A stretch of 64,000 nucleotides of DNA from Xestospongia muta (Eukaryota; Porifera; Demospongiae; Haplosclerida; Petrosiidae). A program made the position numbers and the translations under genes. A model generated the notes under the pieces. It was not told where the DNA came from, did no database searches, and saw only the letters and a list, made by a program, of their open reading frames with translations. Positions 22,830-36,900 of this stretch are shown here, piece by piece. The stretch covers positions 24,172,245 to 24,236,244 of the forward strand of contig OY848917.1 in NCBI GenBank assembly GCA_963693285.1, given 5' to 3'. The first letter of the stretch is position 1; the number at the start of each line of letters is the position of its first letter.

Positions 22830-25800
22830 TAGTCTCGTCTTCAGACGCCCACTCACTTATAGTGGGAAAAATGTGACTTAGTCCAATGTGTTATTTTTGA
22901 ACACTTTCAGCTCACCAATCAAAATGCTCGACTTTTATGTCTTTTGTTGTCAGTAGCTTGAATAATTATTATTGTTATAACATAAAAATCAAAGATACTA
23001 CTGAAAATCAAAGTATAATTCTATCAATAGTAGTTTTTGGAAATGTATTGCAAATATGAGACAGTAATTGATATTTATAACATTAAATGAGTAGTAGTCA
23101 AGTATTTGTAAATGAACAGCATGATTGCTGTAGTATATTTGTCATGTCAGTATAGTTGACGTGGGCTGTCATCTTGACAATTACTAATCAAAAATCAAAG
23201 CTAATAGTAAAGCCAAATCTTTTTGATAAAATGCCAATATTATAATATTCAAGATCATTTACATGTCATTACCAAAACTATAACATAAACAACATTGTTA
23301 CAATATACTACATCATGGAATGTATCACAAACTTTAAGACAGTAAGACTGTACTCTACCTTGTCTATGAAGTCATTACTACTTAAATGATTATTCATGTA
23401 GCCAAATTAAATTTCAGCTGATCATCACATCAGCAGATAGATAGTATAGTTGTCATAACTACCATGTGTTAATATTTGATAAGAACAAACTAACACTACA
23501 AATTTTGCAATACAAGTAGGTTAGAGTGTATGATGATTACATGTAATATAGTAGTATATATTTTAATATATATAATATAGAACTATGCTGAATTTAATTT
23601 CAGGTTATGATAATACAATTATACACTGCTATATGTATACAAGGAGTGCACACCTGTCAAAGCTTTGCTGTCATTGTTATCATGATTTTATAAATAGCAG
23701 TTATGACAAGAATCAATTTGTGCTGCTGTAAGTAGTCACTTCGTTAGTGAAAACAACTAATCAATGAGATCACCTAGTTGACATCTCAGATTTATATATT
23801 ATATTATATTGATCTCTGACCATACTCCATATATATCGATAATCTATTACATTAATTGTATGTACAATGTGTGTATGTACATACAATGCATTGTATGTAG
23901 AACAACATATAAAAAACTCAGCTTACTGCACCTAAGACAAAAAATCTCTAGAGAAAGACTTTGATGAAACTGTACATCACATATATGAAGGTAATTATAT
24001 TTTCATACATGTGAGAAACCAAAATGTGAATCTGTTGAATTACATTTATTTTATTAAACTTCAGAATCTTACTAAACTTCAGACTAATCTTTCAGTATTC
24101 CATATTATGCTTATTCACATCACTATGGAGACACTCCCTTACATCAATTGTTATGGAATGATAAAATCACAGTTTGTGAAGTGTTGATATATTCTTGTTC
24201 AAATATGTCATTATTAGAATTGTTATGAATGTCATTCACATTACATCATTATGACATCTATCTTTTCACATATATAGGATTGTCATACTCATCATAATTT
24301 TAAGTGGGCAATATCTAACTGAGTAGACAAAACATGCCCAGGTATACATCTACACATATATGTTACTTCCATATTTAAGTTATAAACCGAGGTAGAGGTA
24401 CTTATATGATTTATACACAGATGACTAACAATAGTGTATAGATGTGTAACTAATGAGATCGAGGTATATAAATGTCTTGTAACATTGAGTATTCATATTA
24501 ATAATTTACCAAACAAAAATCAAACATTAACGCTATAAGCGTTTCAATAGTCAGAGTGATTATCTTCATCAGTGGCTTAAGTAATAACAAAGGAAAAGTT
24601 AGAGCTCTATGCATACTAACTGTTAAGGTACAAAGTTCAAAACAGACTGCATTCCTGGACGTATTGTGTGGGTGGGCGCAGCATATGCAGCATGTATTGC
24701 GTGAGTGGGCTGGTTTACATGCAAATTGGATCTTAGTTTAAGGTAAGTACTAGAAAGAGGACCCATCTCACAGCTGATGGAGGGGACGTTTGTTGTTGAT
24801 GTGCCAAGACTCGACGGTGTCTTGTAACATGGTGACCAATTAGATTGCTTTATTACAATTATTGTATTATATATAATTCGTCAACGGCTTTTAATATGCA
24901 TGCGTTAAGACCTACTTATTAGTTTTAGCTAACAAAGGGACGATTACCATTTTACTTTTAATAGAAGAAATGGACTTTTTTCTCTACGATTTTGTTTTCA
25001 ATACATGACTAGACTGTTCAGTTAGAGTGTTATACCTTCGTTAGCCCAACCTTCTATTTTGACGTTCGGCCGAGAATTGTACCGGTTAGCTAGAGAATCC
25101 AAGTTGGCTTGTTAGCAAAAATTGTTTTCTAAACATAAGATTATACTCCAAAAACAACGGTAACATTTAAGGTCATTGAAATTTTTTAATAGTATTAGAC
25201 TCTACCAATGGGATAATTTAACCACTAGCAAGGCCATTCTCTTTTTTTAGAGTAAGGCCTCATGTGACTACCATTCATGAATTGGCAACCATTCCACTCA
25301 GCGTTCATCAAGTTCATTCTTTAAATCTTAGTCTTTGCATTTTTATTCTTTCAAGAGCATTCTCTTCCATATATAAACAGTCTTGAGTTGCGCAAATTTG
25401 ACTGATTTTCCTAAATTTTGACAATATTTGTTCTAAAAATTATACTGATTTACAGAAAATATAAAGAAAAGATAGCAATTTCATCCAAGTTGATTGCTAC
25501 AATCTGGTAGGTCATCGCATCAGAGAAGAGTGTATAAGAACTTGTACACCTCTCCGAGAGGTTTACAAGTTATTTATTGACATGATATGGATAAATTTGA
25601 TTGGTCAAATAAGACATAGCAATCAGTGATATCAGCAGTTTACTATTACAAGCTATCATAGAGAGGCTATACTTAAGGGAAAAAAAGGATACAAATGAAT
25701 AACAATATATAGTTAGTTGTAGATGTAAGGCACAATCTCCTACTTCTAACAGTATAGGTAAAGATATGTTGATGTTCACCTAAAAAATAAATTATATGAC

Positions 25801-26770
25801 TGAGAAGTCATTGCTATTATTTGATTAGCCACTAGTTTGTCCTTCTCTGTTTTCATGAGTCCTCCACCAATTTTGTGTCTATAGCAGATGCATTTAGACA
25901 GACCAAACTGGCATTTGGCTAGCATGGCCGTTAATCTTGTTCTGTAAAGAGTTGAGCACAGCATTTAAATGTAGTAGGTATTCTTCCCACATTATGCTAA
26001 ACAAAAACTAAGCTGTCCATATATACATTATGAGCCTCTAGAATAATGATAACACTCCACTGAGACCAAAAGACAACCGAAAGAACTGGAATAGTCCAAG
26101 TAGAACTGTGAATGGCATCTTGTGTCGATCTTGTTCAGCCACTAGGACTTGACATTAGCCTCTTGATAGATCCTGAGTAGTCATCCACGTTACTTGTCCA
26201 AAGTGATCCCAAAGGATCATCAATCCTTGGCATTGTGTATGGTTAGGCTGAGTTTCTGTATTAAGCCTTCTATACTGTCCATTCAGAGTTGTACAGAATT
26301 ATTTTCTTCACCAGGGCTATCGAAGAGATTCACTTACATTTTTGATGGTCTGATCACGTCTCCTTTGAGATGATGTTTACATGTAATAAAGTGATGTATA
26401 TTTTAGTACATACAAATGATAATATAATGAATTTTTAGTACAACAATACATTTATATACTGTTATACATGTATATATATAAGGTAGTGTACACCTGTCAC
26501 AGCTTTACTCTCTGTTATTATAATTTCACATCCAACAAATATGGTTTGAATCTATTGAGACTGTCACAAGTAGTTGTTTACTATAGCAAATAGTTGTTTT
26601 TTCAATGAAAACAACCAATCAGAGACGAATCACTTTGTTGCCAACCTGAGGTTGATATAATATGTAATATAGACCTCTGACCATACTGCATATATATATA
26701 TATATATATATATATGAGTTATTACATTAATTACATGTATAGTGTGAATTATTAACTACATGTAACCCAG
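22830..26770. repeat. Upstream region of gene A, part of a segmental duplication
   Basis: 23100-26770 aligns closely with 38250-41990, upstream of gene B, in the same order and orientation. For example the ACACCTCTCCGAGAGGTTTA hairpin region is at 25545 and 40743. No conserved long open frame is seen; frames at 25776-25964 and 40971-41159 are alike but short, with no family match that I know. Confidence 0.65.
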
Positions 26771-27880
26771 GAAAGATCATTTGGGGAATACAACATTTTT
26801 AAAAAAAATATTCAATAAAAACACATAACACTACAATTGTAATAAATCTATCATACTTACATTACCTATAAAATTCATGGTAGAAAATGAATGGAATAAT
26901 TATTATTGTATTTATAATATGAACCATTTCATTTACATCATGATAACAATGATTGTATTTATTCAATACATTTTGCTGTGTTGCCAAGCCAATGCCACAT
27001 AATTCTTGTGTAACATGTTTGTCAAAATTAGAAGTGATTGGTGTAATTGGAGTTCAACCTGAAAAAAATTTTGTTGGAGAATTATTAGAACTGTACGTGG
27101 CAGAACGTGCACTATTATTTCTTTTCAAAATTTTTGAATCATTATGGTACTTCTGAGTTTTTCAATGGTAGTTTCAGTAAAGGTAGATGGAAAAACATGA
27201 ACTTCGATTTACTTAGAATGAGCATCAATTAGTAAGAACTATAGTTTTCCTAAAAAAGATCAATGTAATCTTATGTACTCTTACCCATGCCCAACTGGGA
27301 ATTTTTAGGGGTGCAAAGGAGCTTTACTCAACATCGAACAATGTAGTTGACAAGTCTTACTATGTTCAGCCCCAATGTCAGAGTCAAAATCTGGCCACTG
27401 TATCTGTAGGAACGAGCCAAAGTTTTAATAACGCTCACTCCTGGGTTTAGATGTTTGAGAATGTTTTCTCTCCCTTCAAAAGGAATGATAACCCGCAATC
27501 CCCAAGGTATATAGCATTCCAACACACTTAGTTCTGTGTGATAGTAAAAATAATGCCAAATATCGGGGGGTCAGGGTCATATATATATATAGTCCAACCA
27601 GCTCGAAACAGACAAAGAATTCGTGACAACACAGTGTATTTGTCTATCCATGATTTAATCTGTAAGGCACAACACAGCAAAAATCTATTGAATACATTTA
27701 TTGTTCTCATGATGTAAATGAAATGGTTCATATTATAAATACAATAATAAATATTTCATTCATTTTGTACCATGTATTTTATAGGTAATGTATATATGAT
27801 GGATTTATTACAATTGTAGTGTTATGTGTTTTTATTGAATAATTTTTTTAAAAATGTTGTGTTGCCCAAACGATGGTTCT
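26771..27880. mobile_element. Inverted-repeat element, arms of about 215 bp
   Basis: 26771-26995 and 27665-27880 are inverted copies (for example GAACCATTTCATTTACATCA and its complement). Gene B's upstream region has only the left arm (41998-42200), so the copies differ by insertion or internal loss. The interior has a short open frame (26953-27156) of unknown meaning. Confidence 0.65.
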
Positions 27881-28075
27881 CTGACTCAAATTCACTGAAG
27901 CTTCCACTTAGGCTCCAGGATTCGCTGCTATTGCTAGCTAGGACCACCACCGTAGCTTGGTAACCATCGTCCGAAGACGAGGTAATCCTGGCTGGAACTT
28001 CGCCCTAACTTCAAACCAGCCGTACTGGGTTTCGAGCTTCGGTGAAATTATTGTCATTACTAAACCGGGACCACG

Positions 28076-28255
28076 ATGTTCCGGACCTCGTCACGTTTAA
28101 AGGAAGACTACCAGCCGTATCCTAGTCTGCCTTTCGGATACTCTTACGAGTATGCTGGTAACCATCTCAGAGGTCAATTTAGATGCATCGCAGACGCTGG
28201 CCCACAACACAACCTAGCCAAGGTTGTCTTGGTTTTTTTTATATCTACTTAAGAT
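28076..28255 (+). other. Short open frame in a GC-richer island
   Basis: 27885-28215 is visibly richer in G and C than everything around it. Its plus frame from an ATG at 28076 runs about 58 codons (MFRTSSRLKEDYQPYPSLPF start) to a stop. I do not recognise it. It may be an insert or an exon of an unrelated gene. Confidence 0.25.
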
Positions 28256-28496
28256 TTGCCTTCAGGGTTTTGTGGGGCGAGGCAGTGAAGCACTATGAAT
28301 CTCATTAATGACTAATGAAATAATTACAGACATTGGTGAACAAAAGCCTGTTTAAATGACTAAAACTAAGGGCCAAAAATAAAACTGATCCCATTTGAAC
28401 AAACTAGAACAACACTACTAATTATATATATATATATTTATTTATTTTTCTTTTTTAGAGCAATTAATAAATAAATAAACATGCACTAAAGTGCTT

Positions 28497-29358
28497 AACC
28501 TCACTGCAGTGCCCAGTGTAAATCAATACTGCAGAGTGCATGTAACATGTACATTTAAGATTGGACAAGATGTGGTCAAATTACTGATAGAATCACGTGA
28601 AGTCATTGCAAACTGTTGTTTGATGGCTCAGCATTTCTCTTTAATCAAAGGGAAAAAAAGCTTTGTCGTTTACTGGGTACTTTGCACTCTGATTGACATG
28701 TCTGTGAAGCTGTAACTGAGTAAGTAATAGTATCATTCAATTGCTAAGAAGAATTAAGTGCTGGATTCGTGATGAATGTTTCTCTGAGCCTTTACATGAC
28801 GCTTTAAAATGTTTCATTATTTCATATACAAAATTTATTGTTACTTGAAAATGAAGCGTTCTTTGGAAACGTCCCGTAGTACAAATATAAATAAATATAT
28901 TATCTATTAGTAGCAGTTTTTCCAGTGCTTTGAGACATTTCCTGAATGCGTTACTTCGCTCCAAGTCCATGTACAATCTTGAAACACTTTTCAGAACTTT
29001 TCTAACGATTGGTTCGACCAACGGACTTCTGTCTTGCTGATTCGTATTCCTCTAAGATTCTCTACAGCATACTAAAAATCTCCTCATTAGGTTTTTTACT
29101 TTTGGAGAAACGGCACTTGACCTCTGCAGCCTGAAAATTCTTTTGCGAGTTTTAAGCTTTCGTTTTCTTTGACGATATTCTTGATACTACTGTTGTAAAG
29201 TCCACAGGTTTTTCTATTCGTTGCTAAGCGTTGGTAGCTGCTAATGCTTCGCTTGTCAAGTTATAGCAGTTTTAAAAAAACAGGCAGTGCAGACACACAC
29301 ACACACATACACTGAAAGACTACAGTACCCTCGCTTTGCGCCCACTCACAGCGAGGTT
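28497..29358 (-). mobile_element. AACCTCGCTGT-type terminal-inverted-repeat element, copy 1
   Basis: Ends AACCTCACTG (28497) and CAGCGAGGTT (to 29358) are inverted. Inside, a minus frame (29021-28737) encodes NAFRKCLKALEKLLLIDNIF and CTTGRFQRTLHFQVTINFVY, closely matching the plus-strand copy at 57973-58257. A GT/CA microsatellite and CTACAGTACCCTCGC lie near the right end. It is probably a non-autonomous element or a fragment with a conserved short frame. Confidence 0.6.
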
Positions 29359-29359
29359 A

Positions 29360-30510
29360 ATTAGTAAATAAATAAATAATAGAAGTCAAGTTTATATCTT
29401 AAAGTTCCAAGAGAGGATGGCCTTCACCATCTTCCATACCTATACCACTCCTCCATTTCACTCTAGAACCTTTTAAACACAAGTCTGTTGTATAAATCTA
29501 TAAGATCTCTTGTAGGAAAAACAATGTATATATAGTTTACATTGATGGTACATCATTTTGTCATTATTATTTCAATGATTGGATTAGTGTAAGTTAATAA
29601 CCAACATAAAAACAAAAAAAAATTGTCTGTAAAACGAGTTATTTTCTACATTGATTCTAATAAAGAGTGGTAAAATACCATCAAAGAAACAACAAACTAC
29701 GTAATTTTTAACTAATGGAAATACTGCAACTAATGTAAACCATCCATTTTCCAAGCGTTAAAAAGTGAAAATTTTCACTGTGCAACATTGTCTAAGAGAT
29801 GATGTAAGTTTATGTCTCTGGGAATTGTTATTAATGAAAGTATTTCAAGTAATGAGAGTCAACTTAGTGCATCAGCATTTGCTAACTTGATACCAGACCT
29901 GTGTTGAGTCATGACAATGTTAGAGCCCATCTTTGTATCCTAGAGGATGTCATCACTAGGATTTTATTAGACTCATTATAAAAGAACATTAATTATAGAA
30001 TACAGTGTAACTAGCTTGCCATACACGTGCTTCCTTGCTTCTAAGGTTTTTTCTACAGGGTACGAAGTTTGAGATAATTATAAGTGCAATAGGTTTTTCA
30101 TTGTTATCATCAATTTTTTTAAGTGAGGATACCTCGTAGTCTTAGGCCTTAGGGCGAAGCATCACATAAAAGAGCTAGTCTGGTGGTTTCGTGTACTGTG
30201 AAAATGGATGAGTAATGTTGACAATAAAAGTTACTAGTGATAATATTAAAGTTTTAAAAATGTTCTAACTGTTTTTTTATCTTTCACTTTGAGTAGAAGA
30301 AATGAGGTTGAGCTATAAGATAAACAGTTGATCATGAGACCATCACAAAAAGATTTTATGTTCTTGCAATAAGTTATCTAGAGCTAGTGGATAACAATGA
30401 TGGTGCAGAAGGACTATTTGATATTGGCTGCTGGCCTCAAGTCCAAGTTACACTGAGAAGCATCTCATTCTGAATACTATTTCCACTTTCAGTTCTAATG
30501 TTAAAAAAGA
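29360..30510. other. No gene seen; 3' flank of gene B from about 30180
   Basis: AT-rich non-coding sequence. From 30180 it matches 11650 onwards, downstream of gene A. Confidence 0.5.
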
Positions 30511-30516
30511 CATCAA

Positions 30517-30522
30517 TTTATT
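30517..30522 (-). terminator. Candidate poly(A) signal of gene B
   Basis: AATAAA on the minus strand, about 245 nt past the stop, in the same context as the gene A signal. Confidence 0.4.
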
Positions 30523-30766
30523 GCCATCAGATGTAGCTCACTGCCAAATATCTTATGACTAGTAGTAAGTTATAGATAAATCTACATTACAAGAAAGAGG
30601 ACATAATTATAAAAAATAAAAAAAATCCACAAAGTTGAGAACGCTACAAAATAGCTATGTTATATAAAAAAAAAGAGACAAAACAGGAAGTTACAAATCA
30701 TGATGTAGTACACTACATATTAATAGTTATAAATGCTTAGTTACAACAAACTCTAAGTAGGTGAAG

Positions 30767-30927
30767 CTAAGAAGAAGCGAGATAACAGCCAATATCAGCT
30801 ATATCACTACAACAATCGTTCCAATTGTAACAGGTTTTATCACAATAGCATCCATTGTTGCTACAAGGTGGTGACAGGGACCATACACAACATCCAGAAT
30901 AGCTGAGATTAAGAGCCAAACATGAGC
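30767..30927 (-). CDS. Gene B terminal SMB exon
   Basis: 161 nt, ends DIADIGCYLASS and a TAG stop at 30769-30767; orthologous to the gene A terminal exon. Confidence 0.75.
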
Positions 30928-33900
30928 CTAAAATTAACACAATATGAACAAATTAATTTAATTCATGGTACTCACTTACCTTTAGAAATTGGTGTAGCTG
31001 TAACTACAGAACCACTTGAAGTTGAAGAAGCTAATAAAAAATGTGGAAAATGCAATTTTAAATCCTGTGTCTATATAAAATGCCAATAAAATTTATATAA
31101 TGTAAGAGATTAGCTAATCACAATCATCACATCAGTAACTAAATATGCTACTATTTAACACATTAACTATTGTTTCTGTTTAAAATAAATTATAGCTAAG
31201 TACCAAATAGAAATAAAATTAACTTCTGACTATATAAACTTGTAAGCTTTTAATGACTTTGTTATTGGCTTTTATTGGAATTCACAATGGTCCCTTACCT
31301 GGAGTAACATGTGGTATATCAGTTGGTTTAGGTGAAACTATGGGAGGGGAAGAAAAGGCAGGATAACAACCAATATCAGCTATATCACTACAACAATCAT
31401 TCCACTTATGACAGTTTTGATCACAATGGCATCCATTGTTGCTACAAGGTGGTGACAGGGACCATACACAACATCCAGAATAGCTGAGATTAAGAGCCAA
31501 ACATGCGCCTAAAATTAACACAACATGAACAAATTAATTTAATTCATGGTACTCACTTACCTTTAGAAATTGGTGTAGCTGTAACTACAGAACCACTTGA
31601 AGTTGAAGAAGCTAATGAAAAATGTGGAAAATGCAATTTTTAATCCTGTGTCTATATAAAATGCCAATAAAATTTATATAATGTAAGAGATTAGCTAATC
31701 ACAATCATCACATCAGTAACTAAATATGCTACTATTTAACACATTAACTATTGTTTCTGTTTAAAATAAATTATAGCTCAGTACCAAATAGAAATAAAAT
31801 TAACTTCTGACTATATAAACTTGTAAATGTTAATGACTTTGTTATTGGCTTTTATTGGAATTCACAATGGTCCCTTACCTGGAGTAACATGTGGTATATC
31901 AGTTGGTTTAGGTGAAACTATGGGAGGGGAAGAAAAGGCAGGATAACAACCAATATCAGCTATATCACTACAACAATCATTCCATTTATGACAGTTTTGA
32001 TCACAATGGCATCCATTACTGCTACAAGGTGAAGACAGGCCAAAATGACAACATCCAGAATAGCTCAGTTTAAGTGACAAACATGAACCTAAATTAACAT
32101 AATAATAATGAATAAATTAATTTAATTCATATTGCTTACTTACCTGGAGTAGCAACTGGTGTATCAGTTGGAGTAGGTGAAACCATAGGAGAGGAAGAAG
32201 AAGCAGGATAACAACTAATATTAGCTATATCGTGACAACAATTGTTCCAAAGGTAACAGTCTTGATGACAATAACATCCATTATTGCCACAATTTTGTGA
32301 AATGGACTGATCACAACATCCAAAATAGTTGAGATTAAGTGCTAAACATGAGCCTAAAATTAACATAATATGAATAAATTAATTTAATTCATATTGCTTG
32401 TTTACCTGGAGTAGCAACTGGTGTATCAATTGGAGTAGATGAAACCACAGGAGAGGAAGAAAAAGCAGGATAACAACTAATATTAGCTATATCGTGACAA
32501 CAATTGTTCCAAAGGTAACAGTCTTGATGACAATAGCATTCATTATTGCCACAATTTCGTGATATGGACCTATCACAACATCCAGAATAGTTAAGATTAA
32601 GTGCTAAACATGAGCCTAAAATTAACATAATTATAGTGAATAAATTAATTTAATTCATATTGCTTGTTTACCCGGAGTAGCAACTGATGTATCAGTTGGA
32701 GTAGGTGAAACCATAGGAGAGGAAGAAAAAGCAGGATAACAACTAATATTAGCTATATCGTGACAACAATTGTTCCAAAGATAACAGTCTTGATGACAAT
32801 AGCATCCATTATTGCCACAATTTCGTGACAGGGACCTATCACAACATCCAAAATAGTTGAGATTAAGTGCCAAACATGAACCTAAAATTAACATATAATG
32901 AATAAATTAATTTAATTCATATTGCTTGTTTACCCGGAGTAGCAACTGGTGTATCAGTTGGAGTAGGTGTAACCATAGGAGAGGTAGAAGAAGCAAGATA
33001 ACAACTAATATTAGCTATATCGTGACAACAATTGTTCCAAAGGTAACAGTCTTGATGACAATAGCATCCATTATTGCCACAATATCGTGACAGGGACCTA
33101 TCACAACATCCAGAATAGTTGAGATTAAGTGCCAAACATGAGCCTAAAATTAATATAATATGAAAATGTATTTCACAAGATATATGAATTGGAATGCCCA
33201 TCTGCGGAAAACTCTCATGTTGTCAGGACATCAGCAGTATAGATATTGTTACTAGGGGTCTATTGCAATGACTATATCCAGCCACACTCTTATTAACAAC
33301 ACCATAGATGAAACATAAGTTTGCACCTATTATTGTTCCCTATGTGCTTACCAAATTACCTTTTATCAACTGGTGAGTTAGTTTCTAAAAGCCAAGTATG
33401 ACCTTTTGTTACTGCATAATATCACTTTTAAAAGTTATGTAATTGTTTTCATTATAAAAAATTACATGTGCCCTTATTTTATTAATATTAATATTGATAT
33501 TTGGCAAAAAAGATTATTAAAAACATAATATTTCATAATCTGCTGTATGGCCTATGACTAGAATAGAAGATTCACTTATTTGTCAGACAAAACTCTTCTC
33601 CAATATAAATTTATAGTCATGTAACAATTATCACACACATACATACATTATATACATATTATATATACATCTGAGAAAAAAAAATTAATTTAATTCATAG
33701 TACTCACTTACTTTTAGAAATTGGTGTAGCTGTAACTACAGAACCACTTGCAGTTAAAGAAGCTAATAAAAATTTGGAAAATGTAATTTTAAATCCTGTG
33801 TCTATATAAAATGCTAATAAAATTTATATACTGTAAGAGATTAGCTAATCACATTCATCACATTAGTAACTAAATATGCTACTCATTAACTATTGTTTCT

Positions 33901-36900
33901 GTTTAAAATAAATTATAGCTAAGTCAAAAATAGAAATAAAATTAAAATTCTGACTATATAAACTTGTAAGCTTTTAATGACTTTGTTATTGGCTTTTATT
34001 GGATTTCATAATGGTCCCTTACCTGGAGTAACATGTGGTATATCAGTTGGTTTAGGTGAAACTATGGGAGGGGAAGGAAAGGCAGGATGACAACCAATAT
34101 CAGCTATATCACTACAACAATCATTCACATTATAACAATTTTGATCACAATAGCATCCATTGCTGCTACAAGGTGGTGACAGGAACATTATACAACATCC
34201 AGAATAATTGAGATTAAGTGCCAAACATGAGCCTAAATTAAAATAATATAAACAAATTTATTTAATAGTGCTCATTTACCTGGAGTAATAGTTGGTGTAG
34301 GTGTAACTATAGAACCACTTAAAGAAGATGAAGAACTTTTTGGAAGATGTGTACCACTTGTCAATAGGTATGGAGTTTTAGATTCTGTGTCTATAACAAT
34401 TGCATTAAAATTGAAATCATGTAAGCGATAAACTAATCACAATCATCACTATGTAACTAACTATACACATGAACTGTTAGGTAGAAACTTTTATTATTAT
34501 ATAATAATTTTATGAGAATTAGCAAAAATCACAGTATTTAAGATTTAATTTTTTATAAAAAAACTGTGACTATTGCATTACATGTCCATTTTATTTGTCT
34601 TACCAAATGTATCAGTTGGATTAGGGGAAACTATAGGAGGGTAGGAAGAAATAGCAGGATGACAACCAATATATTTTATATCACTACAACAATCATTGAA
34701 ACCATAACAGTTTTGATCACAATAGCATCCATTACTGCTACAAACTGGTGACAGGGAACAATTACAACATCCAGAGTAGCTGAGATTAAGTGCCAAACAT
34801 GAGCCTAAAATTAACATAATATGATCAAATCAATTTAATAATGCTCACTTACCTGGAGTAACAGTTGATATAGGTGTAACTATAGAGCCATTTAAAGAAG
34901 ATGAACTTTTTGGAAAATGTGTACTACTTGTCAAAGGGTATAGAGTTATAGATTCTGTGTTTATATAACAATGGTATTAAATCAGTAATGGATGCTATTG
35001 TGATCAAAACTGTTATGGTTTCAATGATTGTTGTCCTCCTGCTATTTCTTCCTAGTACATTTTAAGCATTTACATTAATGATTGCTATTATTAGTTTTTT
35101 AACATTGTATGAGCTTCTGATTATGTCTTACCAAGTATAACAGTTGTAGTAGATGTAACTATAAGAGAGGAAGAAGAAACTGGATGACAACCAATATCAT
35201 CTATATCACTACAACAATCGTTATTAGAGTAGCAGTGTTGATCACAATGACAATCTATATTAATACAACTTTGTGTCCGCGTTGTCACACAACATCCAGA
35301 ATCTCTGAGATCAAGTGCCTTACATGAACCTAAAATGAACAAAATATAAACAAATTATTTAAATTCATAATTATCTTGAGTAACAGGTGTGGATACAACT
35401 ATAGAAACATTTAAAGAAAGTGCAAAAATTACTGGAAAATGTGTACTACATGTCAAATGTTATGGAGTTTTAAATTCTGTGACCACATAAAAAATACATT
35501 TGATTAAAATATATTATAAATTTATAATATATTATAAATTTATAAAAGCTCTGACTAATGTATTGTATAAGATTCTGATTTTGTCTTACCAACTGTTTTA
35601 CTAGGATAACAACCAATATCAGCTATGTCACTACAACAATCATTATTAGAGTAACATGTTAAATCACAATAGCAATCTCCATTTTTGCAATTTGGTGACG
35701 GGGGTGACAAACAACATCCAGAATAGCTGAGATTAAGTGTCTTACAAGAACCTAAAATGAACATAATATAAACAAATTATTAAAATTCAGAGTTACCTTG
35801 AATAGGAGATGGTGTGGGTGTAATAATTGAACCACTTAGAGAAGAAATAAAACTTAATGTAAGATCTGTACTACTTGACAAAGGGGATGGAGTTGGAAAT
35901 TCTGTTTATATAAAGAAGTACAATTGATTATATGTTGTAAATTTCACAATAGATGTGACTAATGCATTGTATGATCTTTTGATTTTGTCTTACCAAGTGT
36001 ATCAGTTGGAGTAGGCAAAACTATAAGAGAGGAAGAAGAAACAGGATAACAACCAATATCATCTATATCATTACAACAATCATTATTAGAGTGACAGGTT
36101 TGATTACAATGGCAATCTATACTGATGCAAATTTGTGTCTGTGATGCCACAGTACAATTCTAACATGTGTTTTGTCAGACTCAACTTCAAAATTTTAAAA
36201 AAGATTATTAAAAACACGGCATTTCATAATCTGCTGTATGGCCTATCACTAGAATAGAAGATTTACTTGCTTGTCAGACAAAACTCTTCCCCAATATGAA
36301 TTTATAGTTATGTAACAATTACCACACACATACATACATTATAAACATTTCAAAAAACTGTTATGTAGTCTATCACTAAAATAATGGACACTTATGCTTC
36401 TAAGACAAAAATTTTTCCTCAATATCACTTTACTACAATTTAATTAACAATTACCACACACACACACATACATATTATATATACCTCTGAGAAGATCTTT
36501 TAAAGTTAGTAGGAGTTGACGTGTAACAAATTGTGCAGCATTTGATATCCAACTATCCACATTGGACAAGAAACTATCAGCTACCTGTCTGGTACATGTA
36601 GTTGCAGTTTTAAGAACCTATAGTGATATGTTATCTTCAATAATATATGTTTAGATACACAAACACATATTATATTATATTATATAGATATTATTGGTTT
36701 TCAACCTGTTGAATTGCCTTTTCATTCCAGAAATCATTTAAGCTAAAAACTTCAAAGGCAAGGCAATTCAAGTTAGTGTCACTCAAAAGAATATCAGTAC
36801 AGAATCCATTATCAGTATAACAGGATTGATGACTATTGAAAGCAATTGTTTGTAATTGACTGCATGATCCATTTGAGTTGTAGACATTGCTGTTCAAAAT

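Noticed and set aside
24556..24741. Open frame shared with 39636-39905 in the duplicated upstream regions
   Set aside because: The two copies differ by frame-changing indels and lack a recognisable motif; treated as duplicated non-coding sequence.
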